DNA of 64,000 bases from Chelatococcus reniformis. Lineage in GTDB: Bacteria; Pseudomonadota; Alphaproteobacteria; Rhizobiales; Beijerinckiaceae. Both the position numbers and the translations under genes were made by a program. Every line of letters begins with the position of its first letter. Position 1 is the stretch's first letter. The stretch spans positions 310,001 through 374,000 of the forward strand of contig NZ_BMGG01000002.1 in assembly GCF_014640075.1 (NCBI RefSeq), written 5' to 3'. The notes beneath the pieces were generated by a model. The model was not told where the DNA came from, searched no databases, and saw nothing but the letters and a program-made list of their open reading frames with translations. Of this stretch, positions 34,301 to 43,359 are shown piece after piece.

Positions 34301-36571
34301 CGCGGCAAGCTCGCCATCCCCGTCAGCGTCACGGGCCTGGCTCCGGGGGAGGTGGCCTTCATCACCGTCGCCGCCGTTGACGTGGGCATCCTCAACCTGA
34401 CCCGCTACGAGGCGCCGCAACCGCAGCAGTTCTATTTCGGGCAGCGCCAGCTCGCGACCGACGTGCGAGACCTCTACGGCTTCCTCATCGATGGCATGCA
34501 GGGCGCCCGCGGCGCCATCCGCTCCGGCGGCGATTCCGGCATGAGCCTGTCGGGCGATGCGCCGACCCAGCCGCCGCTGGCCCGCTACTCCGGCGTCGTC
34601 AAGGTCGGGCCTGACGGCAAGGCCACCGTCTCGTTCGACATCCCCGACTTCAACGGCAGCGTCCGCATCATGGCCACGGCCTGGGCCGGTGGGAAAGTGG
34701 GCAGCGGCACGCAGGACGTGACGGTGCGCGATCCGGTGGTGCTGACGCCGACGGCGCCGCGCTTCATGGCTATCGGCGATCGCTCACGCCTTTTCGTGCA
34801 GGTCGACAATGTGGAGGGCCCGGCGGGCGACTACACATTCGACCTGGACATGCGCGGTCCGATCGTCGTGCCGGCGGACGCCGCGCACAAGCAGATCAGG
34901 CTCGCCGCCGGCGGCCGGGCCGCGATCGCCATTCCGCTGACGGCGGCCGGCACCGGTACGGCGAGCTTCGAGGCGCGTCTTAGCGGCAACGGAGTCGACT
35001 CCCGTCAGACGGTTCAGTTCAGGGTACATCCCGGCACGCCCGCGCTGGTGCGCCGTACCGTGCGGCCGCTGCCGGCCGGCGCCAGCGTTGCCCTGTCGAG
35101 CGACCTATTCGCCGATATGATCCCCGGTTCCGGCCGCCTGTCGGTGACGGTCGCCTCAAACGCGGCCTTCGACGTCCCGGCGCTGCTTCAGGCGCTCGAC
35201 CGCTATCCCTACGGCTGCACCGAGCAGACGGTCAGCCGCGCTCTGCCGTTGCTCTATGTCAATCAGTTGGCCCAGGCCCAGCAACTCGCCATCGATCCGG
35301 ACGTCACCCCCCGCATCACGGATGCGATTGCCCGCGTGCTGTCGCGGCAGGACGGCAACGGCTCGTTCGGCCTGTGGTCGGTGGGCGGTGACGACATCTG
35401 GCTCGATGCCTTCGTGGGCGATTTCCTGACGCGGGCGCGCGAGCGGGGGTTCGCCGTGCCGCAGCGGTCGCTCGACCTGGCGCTGGAGCGGCTGCGCAAC
35501 ACCGTGGCCAACGCGGGCGACTTCACGGCCAGCCAGTCCGAAGGGCTGGCCTATGCGGTCTACGTGCTGGCGCGAAACCGCCGTCCGGTGATGGGGGACC
35601 TGCGTTATTTCGCCGACACCAAGCTCGGCGATTTCGCGACGCCCCTGGCGCGCGCCCAGATCGGCGCAGCGCTGGCGCTGCTCGGCGATCGCGGCCGGGC
35701 GCAGACGGCGTTCGGGGCGGCGGCCGACGCCCTGGCTGCGGCGCGCGACGGGGGCGTCTCACGGCCCGACTACGGCTCGCGCCTGCGGGACGGCGCCGCC
35801 CTGATTGCTCTGGGCGCCGAGGCCGGCGTCGCGCGTGATACCATCCAGAAGGCAAGTTTCGTCGTCGAGCAGGCGCGCGCGGCCGTGCAACACACGAGCA
35901 CCCAGGAGAATGCCTGGATGGTGCTCGCGGCCGAGGCCGCGGGCCGCGATGCCAACGCCCTGTCGGTCGCCGTCGACGGGCAGGCGAACTCCGGGCCGCT
36001 GTTCCGCAGCTTCGGTGAGAGCGACCTCGCCAAGCCGGTGACGATCGCCAACGCGGGCCAGGAGCCGGCGCAACTGGTGATGTCGGTCGGCGGCAACCCG
36101 GCGACGCCGGAGGGCCCGGCCGCCCAGGGCTATACGGTGGAGCGCAGCTACTATCGGCTCGACGGCAGCAAGGTCGATCCGACCAAGGTGCAGCAGAACG
36201 ACCGGCTTGTGGTGGCGCTGAAGATCACCGAGGCGACGGCCGCCTATGCCCGCTTGCTCGTCGTCGATCACCTGCCGGCGGGCTTCGAGATCGACAATCC
36301 GAACCTGGTCGACGGCAGCTCGATGGAGGCCTTCGCCTGGCTCAAGCAGGACGGGGTTGCGCCGGTCGCCACCGAATACCGGGACGATCGCTTCGTCGCG
36401 GCCTACAACCGCGACAAGGGGCAGCCGGCGTTCATCAACGTGGCCTACATCGTGCGCGTGGTCTCGCCCGGACGGTTCATGCATCCGCCGGCGACTGCCG
36501 AGGACATGTACCGGCCCGACCGCTATGGGCGGACCGGCTTCGGCGTCGTCGAGGTGGCGAAGGCGCCATGA
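31304..36571 (+). CDS. Bacterial alpha-2-macroglobulin family protein
   Basis: A 1755-residue periplasmic protease-trapping protein. A Sec signal peptide (cleavage near QQARA, residue 28) has no proper lipobox. It is followed by an N-terminal helical region and a chain of macroglobulin beta domains. The thioester domain near the C-terminus has the reactive motif CTEQ at 1305-1308 (YPYGCTEQTVS), so covalent trapping is possible. The bait region should lie roughly around 1090-1120 (SGGDSGMSLSGDAP, near residue 1075, is a flexible stretch). In E. coli and others such proteins pair with PBP1C to guard against proteases after outer-membrane breach. GGGAGGATT precedes the ATG; pbpC overlaps by 4 bp. 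Confidence 0.9.
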   Translation: MRGLRLTCLNGPAVRAVAAAAALAFACLLGQQARAEKSFVREELASGAVRLETTLRSESGRTAQAALAAGRDADLLKRESAAQLGRDPRVALTRASEAIALAGKDPGAWIAYSKAALQVQREGVRDRYLLRERATIAAYAAYQAATTKADEAAALAQLGAAFETREIWRPSLDAYAASLALADNGRLRTTYEELRSKYGFRITDYKVDSDSASPRVCFEFSDPLARKTDFAPYVALSGAANAAVSGEDRQLCVDGLKHGERYAIVLRQGLPSSVGESLLKSADYEIYVRDRSPQVRFTGRNYVLPRAGQEGIPVITVNTPKVKLDIARIGDRSLLPTVRSEDFLAQLSQQGIDAILTEKGFKVWSGTLDAKSELNKDVVTAFPIVEAVNGKLDPGVYVMTALPANADGTADGGDDYSQRATQWFVVSDIGLTAMSGKEGVDVLARSLASAEPLAGIEIKLVARNNEVLATRATDTAGRVRFDPGLARGEGGLAPGLVVASGPESDYGFLDLQQNAFDLTDRGVSGRAAPAALDAFLFAERGVYRSGETVHLTSLLRDGKGIAVPRVPLTLVVRRPDGVEYRRSQVEDQGLGGRALSIPLLSGSQSGTWRVLAYTDPKGKPVGETSFLVDDYVPERLEVKLTPKTAVLRPGEPATIAVEARYLFGAAGSDLAVSGEVAVSEADGTAVPGLDGYEVGVADEDYEDGSSEIEAGVKTDAKGHASIDVPMEELPQDRPFQATLTLRVGEEGGRAVARSVTLPILPRDPVIGVKKLFSQLAEGSAASFDVVVADPDGRRLAKPLQWSLYRIDRRYQWYSSDGRWTSEPTEQRRRVADGTVDAPADAPARISSPVEWGSYRLDVAMAGQQPALTSVSFTVGYSGEVAADAPDVLDVKLDKAAYRAGDDLTLHINSRFSGSATVAIVGDRVYQERTVALAAGGTTVSLPVEAGWGAGAYAMAFAYRPLDRAANRMPGRAMGLSWFSIDREAHELKVALDAPATMRPRGKLAIPVSVTGLAPGEVAFITVAAVDVGILNLTRYEAPQPQQFYFGQRQLATDVRDLYGFLIDGMQGARGAIRSGGDSGMSLSGDAPTQPPLARYSGVVKVGPDGKATVSFDIPDFNGSVRIMATAWAGGKVGSGTQDVTVRDPVVLTPTAPRFMAIGDRSRLFVQVDNVEGPAGDYTFDLDMRGPIVVPADAAHKQIRLAAGGRAAIAIPLTAAGTGTASFEARLSGNGVDSRQTVQFRVHPGTPALVRRTVRPLPAGASVALSSDLFADMIPGSGRLSVTVASNAAFDVPALLQALDRYPYGCTEQTVSRALPLLYVNQLAQAQQLAIDPDVTPRITDAIARVLSRQDGNGSFGLWSVGGDDIWLDAFVGDFLTRARERGFAVPQRSLDLALERLRNTVANAGDFTASQSEGLAYAVYVLARNRRPVMGDLRYFADTKLGDFATPLARAQIGAALALLGDRGRAQTAFGAAADALAAARDGGVSRPDYGSRLRDGAALIALGAEAGVARDTIQKASFVVEQARAAVQHTSTQENAWMVLAAEAAGRDANALSVAVDGQANSGPLFRSFGESDLAKPVTIANAGQEPAQLVMSVGGNPATPEGPAAQGYTVERSYYRLDGSKVDPTKVQQNDRLVVALKITEATAAYARLLVVDHLPAGFEIDNPNLVDGSSMEAFAWLKQDGVAPVATEYRDDRFVAAYNRDKGQPAFINVAYIVRVVSPGRFMHPPATAEDMYRPDRYGRTGFGVVEVAKAP

Positions 36572-38700
36572 CCGGGGTCGAGCCGCGCGCACCGACGCCC
36601 GGCGCGCGGCCGCGACGGCCTTGGCGGTGGCTTGTCCTTGGCGGCGCCGGCCTCCTCGTGGTCGGCGCGATCGCCGCGGCGCTGACGTTCGCCCGCTTCG
36701 TCGAGGCGATGGGGCCGCTCGACCTCGTCGCGCTGGAACAGCGCTCCACGGTGGTGCTCGACCGCGATGGGCGCCTGCTGCGGCCGTTCACCACCGCCGC
36801 TGGGCGCTGGCGCCTGCCGGTCACGGCGGCGGAGGTCGACCCGCGTTATCTCGCCATGCTCGAGGCCTTCGAGGACGGCCGATTCCGCGCTCATCCCGGC
36901 GTCGATCCCTTGGCGCTGCTCCGCGCCGCGGGTCAATGGCTGAGCCATGGCCACGTCGTGTCCGGAGCGTCGACGCTGACGATGCAGGTGGCGCGCCTGC
37001 TCGAGCCGCGTGAGGACCGCACGCTGGGGGCCAAGCTGCGCCAGATGGTGCGCGCCGTCGAGCTCGAGCGGCGGCTTTCGAAGACCGAAATCCTCTCCGC
37101 CTATCTCACGCTGGCGCCCTACGGCGGCAACATCGAGGGGGTGCGAGCGGCGAGCTTCGTCTATTTCGGCAAGGAGCCGCGGCGGCTCTCGGTGGCCGAG
37201 GCGGCGCTGCTGGTGGCGCTGCCGCAGTCGCCCGAGACGCGCCGGCCCGACCGCGGTCCCCGTCTGGCCCGCGCTGCGCGCGACCGGGTGCTGGCGCGGG
37301 CGGTCCGTGCCGGCGTACTCGGCGAGGCGGAAGCTGCGGCGGCGCGGCTCGAGCCGGTGCCGCGGGCGCGCCGGCCGCTGCCCATGCTGGCGCCGCACCT
37401 GAGCGAGCAGGCCCTTGCCGCCGACCCCACGAGCCGGGTGATCCGCCTGACGCTCGACGGCCGGCTGCAGGCGAGCCTTGAGGCGCTGCTCTCTGAGCGG
37501 GTCGCCGCCGCCGGCCCGCTGCTGTCGGGCGCGATCGTCGTCATCGACAACGCGACCGGCGAGGTTCGGGCTCACGTCGGATCGCCCGATTACTTCGCCG
37601 CAGAGCGAGCTGGCGCGGTCGACGCTGCGCGCGCCCTGCGCTCGCCGGGGTCGGCCTTGAAGCCGTTCATCTATGCGCTCGCCTTCGAGAACGGCATCGC
37701 CCATCCGGAAACCATGATGGACGATCGGCCTTCGCGCTACGGCGGCTACGTGCCCGAGAACTTCGACATGGCGTTCCAAGGCACGGTGACGGCGCGCAAG
37801 GCATTGCAGCAGTCGCTCAACCTGCCGGCGGTGGAATTGCTGTCGGAACTCGGGCCGCCCCGGCTGCTGGCGCGCCTGCGGGGCAGCGGCGCGGCCGTCG
37901 CCGTGCCCAAGGACAGCGCGCCGGGACTGGCCATCGGGCTGGGCGGGGTTGGCATTCGCTTGGTCGACCTGGCCCGCCTCTACGTGGCGTTTACCCGTGG
38001 CGGGTCGGTGCCGCCTCTGCGCTGGCGCGCCGACCGGGTGGCCGAGCCGGGGACCGAGAGGCGCCTATGCGATCCGGTGTCCGCCTGGTACGTCGCCGAC
38101 ATCCTGCGCGGTGCGCCGCCGCCGCTCAACGCCGCACCCGGACGCATCGCCTACAAGACCGGCACGTCCTACGGCTACCGCGACGCCTGGGCGGCCGGCT
38201 TCGACCGTCGCCATACCATCGCCGTCTGGGTTGGCCGGCCGGACAATGGCGCCGTTCCCGGCCTGGTGGGCCGTCTGGTCGCCGCGCCGGTCCTGTTCGA
38301 CGCGTTCTCCCGCATCGGCAGCGATCCGGAGCCGATCCCCGCGCCGAAGGGCGCGCTCATTGCCACCAACGCCAATCTGCCGCCGCCGCTGCGCAGCCTG
38401 CGCAAGGACGAGTCGAAGTCCGCCGGCGCGTCGCTGGTGGGGCCGCTGCGCATCGCCTTCCCGCCCGACGGGGCGCGCGTGGATCTCGGGGCATCGCGTC
38501 CGGGGCGTGACGTGGCGGCGCTGGCGCTCAAGGCGACGGGTGGTCTTCCGCCGCTGATCTGGCTCGTCAACGGCGTTCCGGTGGGTGGGCCGCAGCCGCG
38601 GCGTCGATCGGAATGGATGCCGGACGGCGCTGGGTTCGCACGCGTCTCGGTCATGGATGCCCGCGGGCTCACCGACAGCGTCTCGGTGCGGATCGATTGA
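36568..38700 (+). CDS. pbpC: Penicillin-binding protein 1C
   Basis: A bifunctional peptidoglycan synthase of 710 residues anchored by one N-terminal membrane helix (about 21-42). The GT51 glycosyltransferase motif is FEDGRFRAHPG with catalytic Glu102. The transpeptidase has SALK (Ser362, Lys365), SLN (416-418) and KTG (530-532). A C-terminal PBP1C-specific beta domain (about 610-710) follows. All catalytic residues are present. The ATGA overlap with the alpha-2-macroglobulin gene is the conserved arrangement of this defence/repair pair. Confidence 0.94.
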   Translation: MTGVEPRAPTPGARPRRPWRWLVLGGAGLLVVGAIAAALTFARFVEAMGPLDLVALEQRSTVVLDRDGRLLRPFTTAAGRWRLPVTAAEVDPRYLAMLEAFEDGRFRAHPGVDPLALLRAAGQWLSHGHVVSGASTLTMQVARLLEPREDRTLGAKLRQMVRAVELERRLSKTEILSAYLTLAPYGGNIEGVRAASFVYFGKEPRRLSVAEAALLVALPQSPETRRPDRGPRLARAARDRVLARAVRAGVLGEAEAAAARLEPVPRARRPLPMLAPHLSEQALAADPTSRVIRLTLDGRLQASLEALLSERVAAAGPLLSGAIVVIDNATGEVRAHVGSPDYFAAERAGAVDAARALRSPGSALKPFIYALAFENGIAHPETMMDDRPSRYGGYVPENFDMAFQGTVTARKALQQSLNLPAVELLSELGPPRLLARLRGSGAAVAVPKDSAPGLAIGLGGVGIRLVDLARLYVAFTRGGSVPPLRWRADRVAEPGTERRLCDPVSAWYVADILRGAPPPLNAAPGRIAYKTGTSYGYRDAWAAGFDRRHTIAVWVGRPDNGAVPGLVGRLVAAPVLFDAFSRIGSDPEPIPAPKGALIATNANLPPPLRSLRKDESKSAGASLVGPLRIAFPPDGARVDLGASRPGRDVAALALKATGGLPPLIWLVNGVPVGGPQPRRRSEWMPDGAGFARVSVMDARGLTDSVSVRID

Positions 38701-38932
38701 GCCGGCCGCAACGGTCGGCCGCAGCCGCCTGTCAGCAGTCTCGGTAAGCGCAATCGTCCGCATCAAGCGGAGGCTGAAGCATAATGTCACTCGCCTAAAA
38801 TAATGGTTCGCCGTATCTCCCATAAACGGCCGATGGCCACCACAAGCTATGCGGAACAATTGCGCGAACTCGTGGATTATTTCTGCAAGCGTGACCCTGC
38901 GCTTACGATTTTGCATTCGACGGAGCATGAAC

Positions 38933-39463
38933 ATGCGTAAACATCTGATTCTGGCAACGGCGATGCTGACGCTAGCGGGCGCTCCTGCGTTCGCTCAGAC
39001 GACGATGACGCCGGCTCCCTCCGAGCCCAAGCCGGCTGAGCCGAGCACGGCCCCTGCGGCGCCGGGCCCGAAGGCCGGCGTCGGTCATATGTCGGAGCAG
39101 GGGGCCAGCCAATGGATGGCATCCAAGGTCATCGGCGCGTCGGTGGTCGGCCCGGACGGCAAGACCGTCGGCGACATCAACGATATCGTGCTCGAGCAGA
39201 GCGGCTCCGCGCAAGCGGCGGTGATCGGGGTCGGCGGCTTCCTGGGCGTCGGCGAGAAGCGGGTCGCCGTGCCGTTTTCGCAGCTCCAGGTGGCGCGCGA
39301 CGGCAATGGTGAGATCGACAAGATCACCCTCGGCATGACGAAGGACGAGCTGAACAACGCGCCGACCTTCCAGACCATGGCGGAGAAGAACGCCGCGACC
39401 CGGTCGGCAGCCAAGCCCGACTCCTCCGGCATGACGACGGGCTCGACGCGCCCGGCGCAATAA
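38933..39463 (+). CDS. Exported PRC-barrel domain protein
   Basis: A 176-residue secreted protein. A signal peptide (MRKHLILATAMLTLAGAPAFA, cleavage before QTT) is followed by a Pro/Ala linker. A PRC-barrel domain follows (ASKVIGASVVGPDGKTVGDI, IVLEQSGSAQAAVIGVGGFLG, KRVAVPFSQLQV) and a short tail. PRC-barrels mediate protein contacts; periplasmic versions are common in Hyphomicrobiales and their role is unclear. GGAG lies seven bases before the ATG at 38933; an ATG two codons earlier is possible. An intrinsic terminator follows. Confidence 0.88.
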   Translation: MRKHLILATAMLTLAGAPAFAQTTMTPAPSEPKPAEPSTAPAAPGPKAGVGHMSEQGASQWMASKVIGASVVGPDGKTVGDINDIVLEQSGSAQAAVIGVGGFLGVGEKRVAVPFSQLQVARDGNGEIDKITLGMTKDELNNAPTFQTMAEKNAATRSAAKPDSSGMTTGSTRPAQ

Positions 39464-39516
39464 GTCGGCCGCTTCGATTGGTGTCCGATCGAAGGAATAT
39501 CCGATCGGCGTGAAGG

Positions 39517-39544
39517 GGCCCGCTCCGGCGGGCCTCTTTTATTG
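39517..39544 (+). terminator. Intrinsic terminator
   Basis: GGCCCGC, loop TCCG, GCGGGCC, then TCTTTTATT: a classic stem with a T-rich tail, 54 bp after the PRC-barrel stop. It also lies just past the end of the convergent topoisomerase gene. Confidence 0.8.
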
Positions 39545-39560
39545 TGGGCTTGCGTGATTG

Positions 39561-40703
39561 CTAGCTCTGGGCGGCGGCGCGCACCACGCAGAGCAGCAGC
39601 CGTTCGCGCCGCGGCGAAAATGGCTTGGCCTTCATGCGCTTTCGCAGCCGCATCAGGCGGCCGGCTTCGAACGCGTCGATGACGCTGGCGTGGATATAGC
39701 TCTTGCGCGCCACTGCCGGCGTGTTGGACAGCCCATCGGCCACCTGTCGCACCGCCTCAAGGATCTGCGATTTCCGGCGCCGCTCGCTTGGTGCCGGAGC
39801 CATCTCGGACAGCGCCTCGACCGCCTCGGAGGACGCGATCAGGGTGCGGAAATCCTTGAGCGAGATGACGCGGCCCGCGGCCTGGCGCAGATAGGTGTTC
39901 ACGTCGCCGGGGTCTAGCGGGCGCACTTGCTCCCTATCGTCGAGATATTGGAATATGCGCTCGCCTGGCAGCTGCATCAGGCCGCGCAGTGAGGCCGCCA
40001 GCACATCGTCCTCGAAGCTGCGCTCCGTCGCCTTGCCGCCCTTGCCGCTGAAGCTGAGGCTGATGCGCTGCCCGCGCAGCCGGATGTTCGACTTGCATAG
40101 GGTCGTGGCGCCTCGGCTACCGCTGAGGCGTTCATAGCTCTGGTTGCCGGCACGTATGGCGGTTCGCTCGACCAGTCGCACGATGCTCGCCAAGGCTCGC
40201 TCGCGGCTTGGCCTGATGTCAGCGATATCACGCAGTATTTGCCGGCGGATCGCCGGCAAGGCCTCGACCAAATGCACGAGGCGGCGGGCCTTCAGGGCTT
40301 CGCGAACGTCGGTCCAATCCGCATGGTAACGGTATTGTAGGCGTCCCGCCGCATCGGTGCCGATGGCCTGGATATGGGCGCGCGGATCTGCGGCATAGAA
40401 TACGTTGGTGTAGGCCGGCGGCACGGCGAGCTTGTCGAGGCGCCGGCGGGCCGAGCGGTCCTTAAGTGACGCATCGCCCAGATGGCGCCCGGACTTCAGC
40501 ACGTAGACGAAGCGATCGCCGTCGCGGAGCCGCTCGATGGTCAGATCTCCGGGCGTGACGAGTTTTAGGCCGGCCGCGGCAGCGAGCCGGGCAATGAGAT
40601 TCTTGCGCGCTCGGGCGGAGGCGCTGTCGCGGCTCGGGGCTGGGGGAACGCCGCGACGCCGAGACGTCGCCTCTGTGGTGCCAGCAAATGCACTGTCGGA
40701 CAT
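39561..40703 (-). CDS. DNA topoisomerase IB (poxvirus-like)
   Basis: A type IB topoisomerase of 380 residues that relaxes supercoils through a 3'-phosphotyrosine. The N-terminal domain (GLKLVTPGDLTIERLRDGDRF, PPAYTNVFYAADPRAHIQAIG) is followed by the catalytic domain, with the active Tyr336 in TPAVARKSYIHASVI and the catalytic basic residues in SFSGKGGK and the VISLKDFRTL region. Bacterial homologues are frequent in Alphaproteobacteria, often with stress genes. The ATG at 40703 follows GAGGTCACGGC. A near-consensus EcfG site (CGAAC-N16-CGTT, one mismatch) lies upstream on the minus strand at 40780-40756. Confidence 0.9.
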   Translation of the reverse strand: MSDSAFAGTTEATSRRRGVPPAPSRDSASARARKNLIARLAAAAGLKLVTPGDLTIERLRDGDRFVYVLKSGRHLGDASLKDRSARRRLDKLAVPPAYTNVFYAADPRAHIQAIGTDAAGRLQYRYHADWTDVREALKARRLVHLVEALPAIRRQILRDIADIRPSRERALASIVRLVERTAIRAGNQSYERLSGSRGATTLCKSNIRLRGQRISLSFSGKGGKATERSFEDDVLAASLRGLMQLPGERIFQYLDDREQVRPLDPGDVNTYLRQAAGRVISLKDFRTLIASSEAVEALSEMAPAPSERRRKSQILEAVRQVADGLSNTPAVARKSYIHASVIDAFEAGRLMRLRKRMKAKPFSPRRERLLLCVVRAAAQS

Positions 40704-40905
40704 GCCGTGACCTCGATGCTGCGCCGGGGAACGTAACGATGCCGGGGCAGAGGACAACGCGGCGACCCGCCTTCGGTTCGGTCATCCTCGGAGGCTGGTT
40801 TTCGGGCTTCGGAACGGGCAGTGTGCCCGTGGTGACGAACCAAAGCGAAAGCCGTGATCCCCGCTCGCCACCGAATGCCAGGATGTCACACGCGCCCGGC
40901 CGGCG

Positions 40906-41358
40906 TCAGGCGCCCGCCAACGCCTCCGACAGGTGAGGCTCCCGTTCGATCAGCACCTGGCGCAGGGCTTCGCCGACCGGCACTGTCTTGTGGGTGCGCT
41001 GGTCGGTATAGACCCAGACGATCTCTCCCGTCGTGTAGAGGTCGTCGGTGCCCTTGCCGAAGATGGCGAGATCGAAGCTAAGGCTGGAGCGGCCGATGCG
41101 GCCCGTGCGCACGGCGACGTCGATCTCCTGGTCGAACACGACGGGCGCCTTGTACTCCACGAGCGACTTGACGGTATGAAAGTCGATGCCAGTCTCCCGC
41201 GCTTCACCGGTGATGTCGTGGTCGAGTTCACGAAAGTATTCAGTGATGGCGGTGTCGAAGAATGTCAGATAGTGGGCGTTGAAGACGACCATCTGGCCGT
41301 CGATTTCCGAATAGCGGATTCGGAATGGATGCCAGAACGTGAAATCGGAACGCTTCAT
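40906..41358 (-). CDS. Acyl-CoA thioesterase (4HBT/YbgC-like)
   Basis: A 150-residue hot-dog thioesterase. RYSEIDGQMVVFNAHYLTFFD is the 4HBT signature; in most members the Asp of the D-x-x-G/D-x-V-x-x-N block is catalytic, here IDGQMVVFN. EYKAPVVFDQEIDVAVRTGRIG follows as the central strands. The substrate is probably a short or aromatic acyl-CoA. GGGAGGAC precedes the ATG. It stands divergent from the DUF4153 gene and is not in an operon. Confidence 0.85.
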   Translation of the reverse strand: MKRSDFTFWHPFRIRYSEIDGQMVVFNAHYLTFFDTAITEYFRELDHDITGEARETGIDFHTVKSLVEYKAPVVFDQEIDVAVRTGRIGRSSLSFDLAIFGKGTDDLYTTGEIVWVYTDQRTHKTVPVGEALRQVLIEREPHLSEALAGA

Positions 41359-41556
41359 AAGTCCTCCCGCCGCCGGCCTGACGCCGCGCCGTCTGCTTGA
41401 ACCACAATTGTGCGTCGATTCACGTCGGAATCAAGTCGGTAGGTTGAGACGCCAGATGCGTCTCGGACAGCCGCGCGGCCAGGTTGCGCAAAGCCGAAAG
41501 GGCTGCGAAGAGGCAGCTGAGCCGCGTCACGTCGATCTGCGGCGCAGAGGGTGCCG

Positions 41557-43341
41557 GTGCTCAGCTTCTCCTCCTTCGGTCGTGGTGCGCGCGACGCAGC
41601 CATCCGTTTTCCGGTTCCCATCCTCATCGCCGCCGCCTTTGCCGCCGCCGCCGTTGCGCGCGAGGCGGGCTGGTCGGGCGGCGTCGGGGCGCCATGGAGT
41701 AAGCTGTTCGCCGCCCGATTTCCGAGCGACTACCAGGCGGCGTTCTTGGCCACTGTTGCATCGACCCTTTGGGCAGAGGGGCGCGGCTGGCCTGCGGCGG
41801 GCCGCATCGCCGTCTCGGTGGTGGCGGCCGCCGCCACTTTCGCTCTGCTCTGGTTTTCCGAGGCGACGCAGCCTTCGCGCGTCCTGGTCTTCGTGGGCTT
41901 CGGCCTTGCGGTCGTGGTCGCCCCGTTCGGTGTCCGGCGCGCCGACGGGTCCGCGGTGTGGGCCTTCGGTGCGGGCGCCGCGAGCGGCGCCGTTGTCGCG
42001 CTGCTCGGCTTTCTGGTCCTCGTCTCCGGCGCTTTCGCCATCGAGCAGGCGATCCGCGTCCTGCTGCTGGACGGCGTGTTGCGCTTCGGCTCGACGACCA
42101 CGCGCTTCGGCATACCGGTCTTCCTCGCGCTGGCGCAGATGGGCTGGCTGCGGACGCTGCCGCGCCACGATGCGCAGCCCGCTCCGTCGCTGCCCCTCAC
42201 CGCACCGGTGGTCATCGCCAAATGGGTGCTGGTGCCCGTGCTTGCAGTGTATGCGCTGGTGCTGCTCGCCTACGCCGGCCGGCTGGCCGTGGCAGGCTCA
42301 CTTCCCAAAGGGCAGATCGGAACCATCGTGCCCTGGTTTGGTGCCATCGGCACCGTCGTTTTCCTGGGCTTGCAGCGGGAGCGCGATCGTGGCCAACGGG
42401 TAGCCGATTGGTTTTGCCGGCTCTGGTTTCCATCACTGGTGATCCCGGTCGGCTTGCTGGTGATCGCGCTGGGGCACCGCATCGAGCCGCTCGGACTCAC
42501 CGAGCGGCGTGGTATCCTGTTGGTTTTCACCGTTTGGCTCGTCGTGCTGGTCGCGCTGTTCGCACCGCGCCTCGGCCGCGGCGATATCCGTCTGATCCCC
42601 GGCGTGCTGCTCGTCTTGTCCGTGGTGTTCGCGGCGGGCCCCTTCGGCCTCGTTGCGCTGGGCAACAGGGATCAGGCGGCGCGGCTGACGGCCGTGCTGG
42701 AGCGCGAGGGGATGATCGAGGGCGGCCGTATTCGGCAGGCTGGCGACGGCATGCTCGGGGCCAAGGTCAGGGTCGAGGCGATGTCCATCATCCGCTACCT
42801 GGGCCGCCATCATGGCCTGACCTATCTGGCACCCTTGTTTGCGGGGCGCGGCGACGATCCGTTCAGGCAGGGCAAGGAGGTTGCCGCCGCCGACGTGGAG
42901 CGCCGCATAACCGGCTTTCCCAACGATGCGGGACGGGCCGACGCGGCGGCCGATCCCACCCTGGTGTTCTCGATCAAGCAGGAGCCGGCGGTGCTGCATG
43001 CGGGCGCGGTGCGCGTTCTCGGGCCGTTCCGCATCGGTTTCGGCAGCCAGGACGTCGCCCGAAGCATCGGTGGGATCACGGCCAGCACCGACGGCAAGAC
43101 GGTGACGGTCACGGCAGGTGACGGCCGCAGCGCTCGTTTCGAGCTCATCCCCGCGATCCAGAAGCGTGCGGGCGAGTCCGCCGGCCGGCAAACCGTCATC
43201 GAGCAGCCGGTCGAACTCGACGCGCCGTTCGGCTCCGAGCGTCTGAGGATCCTGCTGCAGGGCGGCGTGCTGACCGTGCGGCGGAGCGAAAGCACCTACA
43301 GCGGTGGCAGCTTCTACGTCGTGATCGAGCCCGCGGTGTAG
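41557..43341 (+). CDS. DUF4153 multi-pass membrane protein
   Basis: A 594-residue inner-membrane protein. The first two thirds (to about 390) contain about ten hydrophobic helices. The last third (about 395-594) is a soluble, probably periplasmic beta-rich domain rich in charged residues. The helical part, with FEATQPSRVL-like and PVVIAKWVLVPVLAVYALVLLA-type segments, fits DUF4153, a family of unknown function. I prefer the GTG at 41557 because AGAGG lies six bases before it; a GTG at 41551 abuts that site. It converges on the LysR gene. Confidence 0.75.
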   Translation: MLSFSSFGRGARDAAIRFPVPILIAAAFAAAAVAREAGWSGGVGAPWSKLFAARFPSDYQAAFLATVASTLWAEGRGWPAAGRIAVSVVAAAATFALLWFSEATQPSRVLVFVGFGLAVVVAPFGVRRADGSAVWAFGAGAASGAVVALLGFLVLVSGAFAIEQAIRVLLLDGVLRFGSTTTRFGIPVFLALAQMGWLRTLPRHDAQPAPSLPLTAPVVIAKWVLVPVLAVYALVLLAYAGRLAVAGSLPKGQIGTIVPWFGAIGTVVFLGLQRERDRGQRVADWFCRLWFPSLVIPVGLLVIALGHRIEPLGLTERRGILLVFTVWLVVLVALFAPRLGRGDIRLIPGVLLVLSVVFAAGPFGLVALGNRDQAARLTAVLEREGMIEGGRIRQAGDGMLGAKVRVEAMSIIRYLGRHHGLTYLAPLFAGRGDDPFRQGKEVAAADVERRITGFPNDAGRADAAADPTLVFSIKQEPAVLHAGAVRVLGPFRIGFGSQDVARSIGGITASTDGKTVTVTAGDGRSARFELIPAIQKRAGESAGRQTVIEQPVELDAPFGSERLRILLQGGVLTVRRSESTYSGGSFYVVIEPAV

Positions 43342-43359
43342 GCGCCCGAAGGCATGGGG

